Assembly (NCBI RefSeq): GCF_036884655.1
Contig: NC_088327.1
Location: forward strand, 12,841,001-12,905,000
DNA: 64,000 nucleotides
Reading direction: 5' to 3'
DNA from: Musa acuminata AAA Group
Lineage: Eukaryota; Streptophyta; Magnoliopsida; Zingiberales; Musaceae
The position numbers were made by a program, and so were the translations under genes. The notes under the pieces are model-generated. The model was not told the origin of the DNA. It saw nothing but the letters and a program-made list of their open reading frames with translations, and ran no database searches. Of this stretch, positions 10,100 to 22,659 are shown in pieces (the stretch's first letter is position 1; each line of letters starts with the position of its first letter).

Positions 10100-10790
10100 T
10101 CATCACCAAAGATTGTTTGCCTAGCAATTGGTTCTACGTTCCATATTAACCTTGCTACTTCATTAATTCCCTTCCCTTCTCTACCAAAAATATGTGTGAT
10201 TCACCAACTTTCTCAGCTTATCCCTCATTTTATTCCTCACCTACCACAATGGATTAATTTTACTGCTCATCATCGTCATTAATTCTAGACCGATCAATAT
10301 TAAGTTGTGCCTCCCACAATGGTTTAATTAGGGCTTTCCTATTCCACATGTATTTGACATCCATTTCCCTTCCATTCGTTCCGTGTTTTGGTTTCCTTGA
10401 TGATCGAGGACAAAGGCCGCAACTTTGTCTCTCACTAGACCACATCATATTAACCCATTGCTTCAAATCCTTCCCTTCCTCGTGCAATTGCCTGCCCCTT
10501 TAACCAATTAGGGAAATACTTCTAATTCTTTGTTCACATATATTCCATATAATTTTGAAAAACATGCCATGTGGGAAAATATGATTAATAATTCCTTTTT
10601 TTTTTTTTTCCAAACACAAAAGGCAGTTGCTAGTATTTTCAATACCCATATTGGTCGATCTATCTAAGATTAGGAGCGACGCTGCGATTAACTTTCAACA
10701 AAAGACCTTCACCCTTAGCATAGTAGGAAGATGTCAAACCTTTCAAGCTTATATATAAATCTATTGGCTGACTTGGTAGATGCAACCCCA
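10100..10790 (-). pseudogene. Decayed LINE 3' end (zf-RVT region)
   Basis: On the minus strand, two short readings joined across a T-run (10600-10611) look like the zinc-binding tail of plant LINE reverse transcriptases. One is a CxxC segment (SNCLLCLEK) preceded by LILDRSTNMG; the other is NHIFPHG...FFKIIW. This matches the usual zf-RVT pattern CxxC...E...HxFxxC...W, with the final Cys replaced by Gly. A 60-70 codon frame continues to 10260. No endonuclease or reverse transcriptase core is visible, so this is a 5'-truncated, degenerate insertion. The exact ends are uncertain. Confidence 0.5.
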
Positions 10791-11614
10791 TTCTAATCAT
10801 ACTTCCATTTCATGCCTAAGTATCATCACTTGGAATAAGAAAGATATCAATTGTGTTGGAAAAAATCTGTTAATGTGAAATAATTCTTTTCCCTCTTTAT
10901 GTATCAAAAAGAGGGAACGTAGGCGCGGGGGCCGGAGAAGGGCGAGCCTCCGAGACGGAAGGCCGCGATGGGGGCACGGGCGCTGGATCGGGGTAGGCGG
11001 AGATGGGAACGTAGGCGGGCGGCGATGTATTGTGCATCTCGGCAGCTCAGCTCCTCCAACCACGGATTCCTTCTTCTGCCACCACGGTGGCGGGAGAGAG
11101 AGGGGAGATGCAGGAAGAACCCAGAGAGAGTGGCAGATGACAAATAAGCGGCCAAATAGGCAACGTGTGGTAAACGCATTCTCGCCCGATTTGGTCGAGT
11201 CACCCCGAAAAGTTGGCCAGCTGATATGGTGTCTCTCATGCGTTAGTCGGTCCCGAGGATTTTACTTTCTCATTTGTTTTTACCAAAATTGCATGTAGTC
11301 AGTTGTTTCTGTTTTTACACCTACCAATTTAATTATTTATAAAAAGCCATTGATTGTCTCTTTTTTTTTTACTTAAGAGCCCCTATTTTCATATTTTAAC
11401 TAGGTCTAGGAGTTCCCTTCTTTATTTTTATTTGACATCCATTGAATTGATTCATGTCTCATGAGTCAGTAACCCTATTTATTGGCAATTCAAATCAATT
11501 AGTTTCAATTTTCTCATTCGTTCAATACCGTAAGTGATTTAAGTCGATAAACCATAATACCTTATGTATTTCATAATTCTAAAACTATCTAGTTAGTCGA
11601 TTTCATGACGTTAT
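10791..11614. other. Intergenic; GC-rich island at 10915-11240, otherwise nothing
   Basis: A short GC-rich island with overlapping frames of ~90-110 codons on both strands, none resembling a known family. They are rich in Arg/Pro/Ser, as expected from GC-rich non-coding DNA. It may be the remnant of a promoter or first exon. The flanks are AT-rich and unremarkable. Confidence 0.35.
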
Positions 11615-11784
11615 TGATGAAAAGAATAGAAGATAAGAATAATTACTGAAGAAGTGAAGAGGCTTTATTGAAGAAGTGAAGAGGCTTTATTGAAGAAATG
11701 AAAAATGATTAGGAGAAAGGAATTCCCTCAACAAAATAGAGGATTTTTCTCAATAAAATAGAGAGGAAATCTTATCTTCTATCA
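11615..11784 (-). mobile_element. TRIM solo LTR, reverse orientation
   Basis: The reverse complement of this 170-bp stretch begins TGATAGAAGATAAGATTTCC and ends CTTTTCATCA, matching the TRIM LTRs at 6532-7708 but lacking the acatgttaatgtattgaag part. Flanking pentamers gttat (11610-11614) and gttaa (11785-11789) agree at four of five positions, as for an aged target duplication. Confidence 0.8.
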
Positions 11785-11799
11785 GTTAATGTTTTCGAT

Positions 11800-14700
11800 A
11801 ATTTTTAGATGAATAGTTCAAGTCAACAAGCTTAAATACCCTTATGCGCCTTATGTATTAGATGCCCTCGGACATCTTATACCCCTTATGTGACTAGCTC
11901 AAATTGACATGTCTTGACCCTGATATGTCTCATGTTCCAATACACCCGATACGAGTCATTCAACTCGTCAAATTTCACTATCCTCGCATGTCTCGTATGA
12001 TCAACAAAACCAAAATGGGTGATTCAAATTAGTATACTTTTGATGCTATGATGTCTCTCATACATTCAACACTCCCTATACATGTTATTCAACTCAACAC
12101 GCTATAATCCTATAAGCATCACATGCATGTGACACCCACTATGGCAGTGACTCAAGATAACATACCCAAATGCCATTATGTGTTTCATGTATATGGCATT
12201 CCTATGTGGGCGATTCAAGTCAGCATGCTCTAATGCCTAATGTCTCATGCGTCTAGTATCCCCTATGTAGGTAGTTTGATTAGAATGTTGTAATGCCCAC
12301 AAGTTTCATGCATCTCACATGCTCTACAATGGAACTTGAGCTGACAAGTTGTGATGCTATCACATGTCTATGTGTCTCATGCATCTAATACCTTTTGCTA
12401 GAGCAGTTCAAGTTAGGAGGCCTTGATGCCCATGCATGATTTATGCATTTGACACCCTCTATATAGGTGATTTAAGTCATCAAGTTGTGAAACCCTCGTG
12501 CATCCAACATCATCTATGTGGCGGGTCTACGTCGACATATTACAATGTCGATGCATGATTCATGTGTTTGACACCACCAACACAAGTGGTTCAGGTCAAG
12601 TCCCAACTCATATATCTAAACACTACTTATGTAGGCAATTTAAGTCAACACGCATTGATATCCTCATTTGTTATATAGTTAACACCCTTAGATATTTGAC
12701 AACCCCTATGCGAGCAGTTCAAATCATCACACCTTGACATTCCTGTGTCTCATGTGTTCAACACCGCCAATGAGAGCGGTTTAAGTCAACAAGCCTCGTT
12801 ACCCTCATGTGTCTCATGCATTCAACACCTTTACATGGGTCATTCAAGTTGGCACACTCAAATACATCCAACACCCTTTATGTGGGTTGTTCAAGTCTAT
12901 ACATCCAACACTCTTGCATGTCTTCTGCTTTTGACACCTACTATGCAAGTGGTTAAGTAGACACATTCCAATGTCGTCATACGTCTTGTGCATCCTATTA
13001 CCCCTATGTGAGTGTTTTAAGTCATGCCCTAGTGTTGCCGCACTCTTATGTATCTAACCCCTTGTGCCCTTGCACATCTCATATGTTTGACACCTCATAT
13101 GAGAGATATTCAAGTGGGTATGCCTAGATGCCCTTGTGTGTGTCTTATATCTTACAACCCTACTTTGGTGGTTCAAGTTGGCAAGCCTAGATACCCTCAC
13201 ACATCTAATCCATCTGATACACCATATATGAGTGGTTCAATTCAATAGCCACAATACCCTCATATGTCTAATTCATTTAATAACCCTCATACGAGTGATT
13301 CAAGCAGGCACATCGGTGCCCTCGCATGTTTGATACGATCGACACTTCTATGTGAGAAATTCAAGTGAGTATACTCAAATGCCCTCACAAGTATCTTACA
13401 TCTAATGCCCTTATTTGGGTGCTTAAAGTTAGTAAATATAGTTGTCCTCGTGCATTTAATTCGTTTGGCATCTCCTATATGGACAGTTTAAGTCGGTAGC
13501 CATGATACTCTCACATGTCTAATCAATCTGATACCTCATATGTGAGTGATTCAAATAAGCATGCATCGATACCCTCACATGTCTTATGTGATTGACACCT
13601 CTATGTAGGTAGTTCAAGTCAATCTGCCATCACACACTCACATGTTTGATACATCCAATACCCCTATGCATTTAGTTCAATTGGGAATACCTCAAAACCC
13701 TTGAGTGTCTCATGCATCTAACACCACCTCTATGCAGGTGGTCGAAGTCAGCATGCCCAAAGCTCTTGCATTTCTCATATGTCTAATGCTTCTATACAAG
13801 CGATTCAAGTCGGTGCATCCAGATGCCTTCATATGTCTTATGTATTCGACACCCCATAAAGAGGATGTTCAAGTCAACATGTTACAACACCCCTCTATAT
13901 CTCATTTGTCTCAGACCCCCTAAATAAGTAGTTTATGACAATAAGCCCTAATGCCTTTGTATGTCTTATGTATTCGACAATCCCTATGTTAGCAATGTTG
14001 GCATGCCCTCGCATGCTCATACATCTCTTACATTTGTGCCCTACGTGGGTAGTTCAAGTCAACACATTCTAATGCCCTCATGCTTCTAATATATCTAACA
14101 CTTCCTACATAAATAGTTCAATGCATGCCTTAGTGCCCTTGTGCATCTTATGTGACTAACACCCCTTTATATGGGCAATTCAAATGGCATGCCTTGATAC
14201 TCCTGTGCATCTCATGTTTATGACACCCTTATATGAGTGATCAAAGATTGGCAAGCCCCGATGGCCTTATGTATCTTATGTATCCAAGACCCCCATATGG
14301 GCACTTTAAGTTGGCATTCATGACTCCCTCACACATCTAACGAATTTGACACCCCCTTAGGTTATTCAAGTAGCCATGCTCCTAAGGCCCTTATGTCTCT
14401 TATGTGTTTAAAACCTACTATGCAGGATATTCAAGTCTATGCTACACAATGCCCTCATGTGTCTCATGCATTCAACACCCCCTATGTTGATGATTTGAGT
14501 TCAGACATCATGATAGCCTCTCATGTCTTATGTGTCTCTAGCCTCTATACTAACAATTCAGCATACTCTAATGACTTTGTGTATCTCATTTGACACCTAC
14601 TACATAGGTGGCTTGTGTCACTTGTCATGATACCCTTACTTGTCTTATGTATCTAACAACCCCGTACACAAGCAGTTCAAGTCTACATGCAATGATACCC

Positions 14701-15165
14701 TCATACGTCTTATGCGTTTGAAACCTATGTAGTGATAGTTCACCTTGGCATTCTAAGATACTCTTGTATGTCTTATATGTTTAACACCTTTGCAAGTGGT
14801 CCAAGTCACACATCATAACACCCTCAAATATTTCATATGTCTGATAGCTACTAGTAGATAGTTAAAGTCAGTATGCCTCAACAACAACATGCCTCTTATG
14901 CATTCGACACCCACTAACACCTTCATATGTCTAATGCGTCTACACATGCTACATGAGTGATTGAAGTTAGCTTGCTCTCACACTCTTGTGCATCTAACAC
15001 CTCATATGTTTGACAATCCTATAAGAGTGGTTCAAGTTGGAATGCCTCAACTTTGAAGCATCTCATGCATCCAACAAACCTAACGTAGGCAGTTAATGTC
15101 AACAAGCCTTAATTCCCTCACACATCTCATGAGTTTGACACTCTTATATGGGCAACCAAAGCGTT
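11800..15165. repeat. Long degenerate minisatellite, ~62-bp period
   Basis: About 3.4 kb of head-to-tail, strongly diverged units. Each contains a TTCAAGT-like box, then a ...CATGCC...AATGCCCTC... part, a CATGT(G/C)TCTCATGCAT part and an AACACCCCTATGTGGG part. Spacing between successive TTCAAGT boxes in the first part measures mostly 57-65 bases, implying roughly 54 units. The period is not a multiple of three, so the repetitive open frames in it are not genes. It merges at 14903 into the third copy of the 3.57-kb unit. Confidence 0.8.
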
Positions 15166-15585
15166 GTCTCCTCATTCCATAAAATGCATCCATTCGAGAT
15201 TTAAAAAAATATATATGTCTCATTTAATTGTTTTCTAAAATAGACAACAATAATTAAGGTATTAGAGATGAATATTGTGCTATGGAATAGGATGTTTTCT
15301 TCTAATTTTGTATCAAAATGATTGCACACCTCTTATGATTTATCACGTGAGTTAATCATTTGACCATTTGATCGCTGCTATCAGACATATTTCATTCACA
15401 ATTAAGTTCTAATTAGACAACCTCATAATATAGCCTTTGCTACATTGATATCTACGTAATACTGCTTTTATCATGAATAAAGCATAGTATAATATAATAA
15501 TTTTTTCCTTCTAATACTAATGCAATAATTAAGATGGAATTCATGAGCATTCCCATCCTCTAAGTTAATAAAGTCTGATAGAAAA

Positions 15586-16230
15586 TATTTTGGTAAGCAA
15601 TCCCCGTCCACCAACTAATCATTCTAAAAGCACTAACATTGAAGAAAAAAGTCGAATCACCCACTAGGAAATAATATAGTGGGTGGTTATGGTTTGTTGA
15701 TTTTTATGGATAATAATCCATGGGAGGTCATTTGGACTGGCCCTATCGACTTATGTGGCCAATAGTTCATGAAGGTTGTTCGGGCCTATTTATCCCTCTA
15801 TTGGCCCCCATGGACAATAGTTCATAGGAGGTCGTTCGAACATATCACCTCTATAGACAAAACACCAAGGGAGACATTGGGGCTATTATGGAGGATCTCC
15901 TTAGTTGGTCAAGTATAAAAGCCAACCCCTGGTGTCGTTCTAAGAGTCAGACCTCTTTCCAAAAACCTCTCACACCCTATGTAATTTTCGGAACTAGCTT
16001 GTGCATTGGAGGAGTCGGGTTAGAAAATTTCTCCCAACACTAACCTTTGCACAATAACCCACCAAAAAGCCCACCTCGGCTTGACCTCAAGACCACCTCA
16101 GATAGGTCAAGGTTATGCGAAGACCACCTTAGTCGCACTAGGACTGCCACAAGGGTTCCTCGGATGTCTCTACACCTTTAGGACAAGACCAAGATGGGCT
16201 GACTCGACCGTCCATGATGCATCCCCTCCA
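15586..16230 (+). mobile_element. Gypsy-type LTR, copy C
   Basis: A 645-bp relative of the LTRs at 676 and 4241, with TATAAAAG near 15915. It is followed by the same leader before the family L LTR. Confidence 0.65.
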
Positions 16231-16282
16231 TAATTTGGTACTAGAAGGAGGGCATTGAATATCGTAGGAATGCTCGCCCATG

Positions 16283-17868
16283 TGTTGGAAAATCTAGGGA
16301 CAATATCACATGCGCAGCAGAAGAATATTAAAAATAAAATCCCTAATTTCCCAAAATATGTGTTCATCATCATGCGAAGATTTGTGCACAAAAATTGAGA
16401 AACTTAAAATTGTGTATATGAAAGATTGTATTACCTAGGGAGATCGTATATCCTTGAATCCTTGCAAATCTCTAGAAGAGGGTGAAGGAGGTCAAGTGTC
16501 CTTCTCTCTGGCGGTGATCCACACAACATGGTTGCGACGATGCTCCTTAAAACTCCAAACCTGTTATCTAAGGAGGAGAAGGGGAGGACAATAGGAGAGG
16601 CAATCAAAAAAGCTCTAGCCTATGAACCATTGGTTCCCTGTCTACTTAACTCTAATGGATCCAGCTTTATTGAGTATTGGATCTCCATCTAACTATCTAA
16701 GCCTCGTAGATTAGTGGATCTCTATCCAATAATCTCTTATTGACTCTTATTGGATTTCATCCATAGGATCTAATAATTTATGAGCTTATTGGATATCCAA
16801 TAAGATAGGAGCGCCAGCCGATATCTCATATCCGAACCATTACATATCGCAACACCTACCATATGTGTGTGACCCTTTAGGCCCAATATCGAGCTGGTCG
16901 TGAGTCATAATTATCAGAACTCATTTTGGCTCATTGAATTATTATCTCCATAATAATTCACTCGACTTATCGACTACGGACGTACGAGGCCACTACGTCG
17001 CAGTACCTAGATGATATAGGAGAATCCAATCCTTTGGATCTATCTATCCTCTGTTACCATGTACCTATAGTCCTTCAATCATCTAATATTCCAAAGACCA
17101 TATATCGAGCATGGTACTATCATGCCCATACGGTTTCTTCTCGAGTTTTGCTCTAATCGAATTCTCCCGGAGAACTCTTTCTCTCTCAATCCGAATGACC
17201 TTGGCCAAGTATTTGTTTGAGCAAGAAAATAAAATATTTCTCTCATGATACCGAGAGCGGATGATCCTCTATCGACACTCAATAACCTTCATAAGGTTGG
17301 CTGCCACTCTCAATAACCGGTTGTACTAGATTTTAAAATTTCAAATATATAAGTCTGGTATCAAAGAATGGAATACTCATACAGGACATCCTTGATGTCT
17401 TAAGTCTAAGGACCATATACACTATTGGGACTACGGAATTACTGTTTGTTAATAATGCATCATCAACCATCCAGTATTCCGTGAGCAGATCAATTAGTGA
17501 ACTCATTCTCTAATGAGTACCTATATTGTATCCTTAATATCCCCGCACAAGTAACTATGAGACCAGCTGACTCCATCATATGGACAAGTATACAACGCAT
17601 CAGTTTGTCCGGTTATCTCAATGTCCTTCTCAAGTAACATATGACTGGGATTATTTATGGTCTATGTTTAAAGGTGAATTAGTCTCATTATTGTAATCCT
17701 ATCATAATTTGATTCCTATTGTACATATCCATAGAGATCACAATGTATATATGCAATAAGTAATATAAAGTAAGAAATTACCATAATAATAATAGTGAAA
17801 AAGATTGCGTGTCATGTCACACATGTCATCACTCACGTGAATGACTTATAGGGTACCAATGACTAGCA
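16283..17868 (+). mobile_element. 1.59-kb LTR (family L), copy C
   Basis: 1586 bp from TGTTGGAAAATC to GACTAGCA, the same length and insertion point as copy A. It lacks matching flanking pentamers (ccatg and cttag), again as in copy A. Confidence 0.65.
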
Positions 17869-18400
17869 CTTAGGCCTCTCGTGTCCAACACCACCTATAT
17901 GTGTGGTTCAAGTTGCACACCCCAATCTCTCGTGTATCTCATGTGATTGATACACTCTAGACTATGTAAGTCAACACACTTTAATGCGCTACTAGAACTA
18001 GATCTGGTGCATCTAACTTCCTTGAACATTTGATGGCTATACATGAGTAGTTAGAGTTAACACACCTAAATGCTCTTGTGCATCTCATTTGTCTAAGACC
18101 CCTCATGTAAGCAATTAACTCTACACACCATAATGCCCTTATATATCTCTTGCATTTGACACCCACTGCATAGTTAGCTTGTGTCACCTGTCACAACACC
18201 CTTACTTGTCTTATGTATCAAACAACCCCATACATAAGCAGTTCAAGCCCACATGCAATGATACCCTCATACGTCTTATGTGTTTGAAACCTTTGTAGAG
18301 GTAGTTCGCCTTGGCATTCCAAGGTACTCTTGTATGTCTTATATGTTTAACACCTCCTTTGCAAGTGGTCCAAGTCCACACATCATGACACCCTCAAATA
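17869..18400. repeat. Degenerate ~62-bp minisatellite block after copy C
   Basis: Closely parallels 2966-3500, including the same opening words (gtccaacaccacctatatgtg). It breaks off at 18400 into a diverged family L LTR. Confidence 0.7.
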
Positions 18401-19916
18401 CATGCACAGCAGAAGAACATAAAACAAAAATCCTAATTTTTTTAAAATGTGTTCATTGTCGTACAAAGATTGATACACAAAACCTGCGAAACTGAAAACT
18501 ATGTGTGAGATAGTTATGTTATTTGGGGAGATCATATATCCCTAAATTCCTACAGATCTGTGGGAGATGATGGAGGAGGTTAAGCATCCTCCTCTTTGGT
18601 GGTGATCCACATGGCAGGAGTTGTGAAGATACTCCTTAAATCGATGCCCAAATTTCACACCTGTTGGTTGAGGAGGAGAAGGGGAGAGGAAAATAGGAGG
18701 TGACAATCAAGAAGCCTAGCCTATGGCCCTTTGGTTCTCTTCAATTTATAGAGGCCCTCATATTAACTTAACACGAATGGATCATACCCTATTGAGTATT
18801 GGATCTCCATCTAACTACCTAAGCCACTTAGATTAGTGGATCTCTATCCAATAATCTCTCATTAGCTCTTATTGAATCTCATATATATGATCCAATAATT
18901 TAGAGGCTTATTGGATATCCAATAAGATATGATATATCATATCTGAACCTCTACTCATCGCAATACATAACATATATGTGTGACCCTCTAGGCTCAATAT
19001 TGAGCTAGTAGTGAGTCATACCTATCAAAACTCTTTCTAGTTCAGTGAATTATTATTTCCATAATAATTCACTCAACTCATCGACTACAAACGTACTATG
19101 CCACTATACCATAGTCCCTAGATGATATAAGGAAATCTAATTCTTTGGACATATTTATTCTTAGTTACAATGTACATATAGTCCCTCATCCATCTAATAT
19201 CCCAGAGACCGTATACTAAGTATGGTGCTATAAGGCTTATATAGTTTCTTCTCGAATCTCGCTCTATTTGGATTCCCCTAGAGAACTATTTCTCTCTTAA
19301 TCCAAATGACCTTAACCAAGAATTTATCTAAGAAAAAACACTTGGGATATTCTTCTCATGATACCGAGAGTGGATGATTCTCTATCGACACCCAATAGCC
19401 CTCGTAAGATTGATTGTCACTCAGAATCGACACCCAATAGCCCTCGTAAGATTGATTGTCACTCCCGATGACTGGCTATACTAGATCTGGAACTTCCAAA
19501 CTTACAAGTCTGGTATCAAAGAGTGTAGTACTCATACAAGACATCCTTTGTGTTTTAAGTCTAAGGACCAGGTACACTATTGGGATGACGAAATTATTAT
19601 CTGATAATGAGGAATCATTAACCATCCAACATTCCATAAGCAGATCAATCAGTGAACTCATTCTCTAATGAGCACCTACACTATAGCCCTAGTATCCCTA
19701 CACGAGTAACTATGAGACCAGTCGCCTTCATAATATGGATAGGTATTCAACACACTAGTATGTCCGATTATCTCGATGTCCCTATTGAGAAACCTATAAC
19801 TAGGATTATTTATGGTATATGTTTAAAGGTGAATCGGTCTCATTATCATGATCTCATCACGATCCAATTTCCATTGTACAAATCCATAGACATCATAATA
19901 TATTTATGCAACAAGC
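18401..19916 (+). mobile_element. Family L LTR, diverged and truncated at both ends
   Basis: Similar to 1402-2860 and 16305-17770 but visibly more diverged. It lacks the first ~25 bases and the last ~70. It contains a private ~44-bp direct duplication (cgacacccaatagccctcgt at about 19387 and again near 19428). Confidence 0.6.
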
Positions 19917-20105
19917 TCCCAAGATCTCGAAGGGTTTAGACTTTAGAGGCTTAGGTGGGGAGTGAGTCCCACTCCTTAGCTAGTGAGGGATTTAAGGGAG
20001 AGCTGCCAATCTCTCTCCTCCTATGATTGAGACAAGTGTCCCATCTAGGATAAACCCTAAGGGGCTCCGATGGCGGAAAAGCTTAAAGCCCACCAAGATG
20101 GGAGA
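19917..20105 (+). mobile_element. Gypsy internal sequence left of the solo LTR
   Basis: Non-coding sequence of the style seen right of the solo LTR at 21698-22659 (phrases such as gctccgatggcgg). I read it as the left half of one Gypsy internal region split by the solo LTR at 20106-21697. The match is by style and position, so confidence is limited. Confidence 0.4.
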
Positions 20106-21697
20106 TGTAGGGAAATCTATGGGCAACATCACATGTGTAAAGGAAGAACATAAAATAAAACCCTAAATTTTTCTAAAAGTTGTTCATCGTCGTGTAAAGA
20201 TTGGTGTGTTAAAATCCATGAAACTTAAATTCACGTATGAGATAGATGTGTTTTACCTAGGGAGATTGTATATTCTTGAATCCATGTAGATCTGTATGAG
20301 AAGATGAAAGAGGTCAAACGCTCTTTTCTCTATCGGTATCCATACAATAGGGCTGCAACGATGCTCCTCAAATCTCCATGTCTGCTACCTGAAGTGGAGA
20401 ATGGGAGAGGAGAATAGGAGGTGGCAACTAGGAAGCCCTAGTCTATGGGCCTTTAGTTCCCTCCTATTTATAAAGGCCCCCAATTAACTTAACCCTAATG
20501 GATCCTACCCTATTAGGTACTAATTCTCCATCCAATTACCCAACCCTCCTAGACCAGTGGATCTCTACCCAATAATCTCTTGTTAGCTCTTATTGAATTA
20601 TATCCATGGGATCCAATAATTTAGGGGTTTATTGGATATCCAATAAGATAGGGGCTCCGACGGATATCTCATATTTGAACCTCTAGTCATCGCAATGCCT
20701 ACCATATACATGTAACCCTACAGGCCCAATATTGAGCTGGTCATAAGTCATATCTGTCAGAACTCCTTTTGGCTTTGTGAATTATTATCTCCATAATAAT
20801 TCACTCAACTTATCAATTGCGGAGGAACTAAGCCACTAGATGATACAAGAAAATCTAATATATTTGACCTATATGCCCTCTATTACCATATACCTATAGT
20901 CCCTCATCTATCTAATATCCTAGAAATCATATATCAGGCATGGTGTTGTTAGGCCCATATAGTTTCTCCTCGAGTCTTGCTCTAATCGGATTCTCTTGGA
21001 GAACTTTTTATCTCTCAAATCGAACGACCTTGGCCATAGATTTATTTAAGCAAGAACATACAGGATATTCCTCTCATAATACCGAGAGTAGATGATCCTC
21101 TATCGACACTCAATAGCCCTTGTAAGATTGATTGCCACTATCAATAACCGACTATACTAGATTTGGAACTTACAAACCTTTAAGTTTGGTATCAAAGAGT
21201 GGATTACTCATACAAGACATTCTTGGTGTCTCAAGTCTAAGAATCAAATACACTACTGAGACTACGGAATCACTATCTAATAGTAAGGTATCATCGACTA
21301 TCCAACATTCCGTGAGCGGATCAATCAATGAACTCATTCTCCAATGAGCACTTGCATTGTATCCTTAGTGTCCCCACATGAGCAGCTATGAGACCAACTA
21401 CTTCCATCATATGAATAGGTATATAACATACCAATCTATCAAGTTATCTCGATTTCCTTCTTGAGTAACTTATGACCAGGATTATTTAGGGTTTACATTT
21501 AAAGGTGAATCAGTCTCATTATCGTGATCTCATCACGATCCAATTCTCATTGCACAGATTCATGGATATCATAATATATACAACACGTAAGATAAAATTA
21601 TAAAATATCAAATAATGATAATAAGTAAAAAGAGTGTATGTCGAGTCACACATACTATCACTCACGTGATTGGCTTACAGGGCATCTATGACTAGCA
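20106..21697 (+). mobile_element. Solo LTR of family L with perfect 5-bp target duplication
   Basis: 1592 bp beginning TGTAGGGAAATC and ending GACTAGCA. It is bracketed by GGAGA at 20101-20105 and GGAGA at 21698-21702. TG...CA ends, a 5-bp duplication and no internal domain are the signature of a solo LTR left by LTR-LTR recombination. This copy defines the borders used for the other copies in the window. Confidence 0.8.
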
Positions 21698-22659
21698 GGA
21701 GAGGTCTCAAAATCTGTCATGAGAAAATCACATTTCGAGATCTACCATAATGGAATGAGCCTCGAAATCCACTACGGTGGAGTAAGCCTCGAAATCTGCC
21801 ATGGCGGAATGGGCCGTGAAATCCACCACTATGGAGTGAAGCTCCGAAATCCTCCATGGTATTCTTAAGATTCGCTATGACTAAAAAGGGACGAGATATG
21901 TCATGACAGAGAGAGGACTTGAAAGCTTGTCACGACAAGCAATCCCAAGATCTGGAGAAGGGACAAGGGATCCACCACAACGTGGAGTCCTGAGATCCAT
22001 TACGATGGATAAGGGATAAGAGATTAGCCATAGTAGAGAGAAGACTTGAAGACTTGCCATGGCAGGTCGAGAAACTCAAGATCCGCTACGGTAGAGAAGG
22101 GACATGGGAATCCGCCACAGTGGAGATCTCGAGCCAAAAGCGCTCAAAGCATGTGAGTCAGGAAAACTCGATCTATACCAAGATAAATCCGCTATGATGG
22201 AGGTGCAAAGCTTAAAGCTCCTTAGACATGTGAATCAGGAAAACCTAACCTATGCTAAAGTAAATCCACTATGACAAAGGCATAAAGCTAAAAACACTTG
22301 AGGCGTGTGAGTCAAGAAAATTCGACCCATGCCAAGGTAAATCCGCTATGGTAGAGGCACAAAGCTAAAAGTACCCGAGGTATGTGAGTTGCGATAACCT
22401 GACCTGTACCAAGATAAATTTGCTATGGCGGTTACATAAAGGTAAAAGTGCCCAAGGTATGTGAGTCAAGAAAACCCGACCCATGCCAAGGTAAATCCAC
22501 TATGATAAAAACACAAGCCCAATATACTCAAGACACCTAAATCAGGAAAACCTAACTCGCAAGACAAGATCCTGAAAGCTCCCATATTAGACGAACTAAA
22601 CGATGCACTCCGAACCCCTCTTACAAGATCCATGAAGCATGCCTTCACGAGAGGATAAA
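21698..22659 (+). mobile_element. Gypsy 3' internal region with 77-bp tandem repeat
   Basis: Repetitive, non-coding sequence. The first half repeats variants of cgaaatccgccatggcgg; the second half is the clear tandem repeat listed at 22153-22570. It ends in a purine-rich tract (cacgagaggataaa) directly before an LTR that starts at 22660, the position expected for a polypurine tract, so this is the 3' end of an element. Confidence 0.55.
22153..22570 (+). repeat. 77-bp tandem repeat, about 5.5 units
   Basis: The phrase gtgagtcaggaaaa and its variants start at 22153, 22230, 22307, 22384 and 22461, an exact 77-bp spacing. A diverged sixth start lies near 22537. Each unit also carries accaaggtaaatccgctatg and gcacaaagctaaaag. 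Confidence 0.85.

Larger units (their letters stand above)
14903..18400. repeat. Large composite repeat unit, copy C
   Basis: A third copy of the unit starting at base 1: minisatellite tail, AT-rich stretch, Gypsy LTR (15586-16230), family L LTR (16283-17868) and minisatellite (17869-18400). It ends where another, diverged family L LTR begins at 18401. Confidence 0.8.

Noticed and set aside
10904..11239. 111-codon minus-strand frame in a GC-rich island
   Set aside because: No recognisable domain, overlapping frames on the other strand, and Arg/Pro/Ser bias typical of GC-rich non-coding DNA.
12498..14593. Series of 62-80 codon frames with similar Cys/His/Thr-rich peptides
   Set aside because: They are translations of the ~62-bp minisatellite. 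The period is not a multiple of three and frames change between units, so no protein selection is visible.
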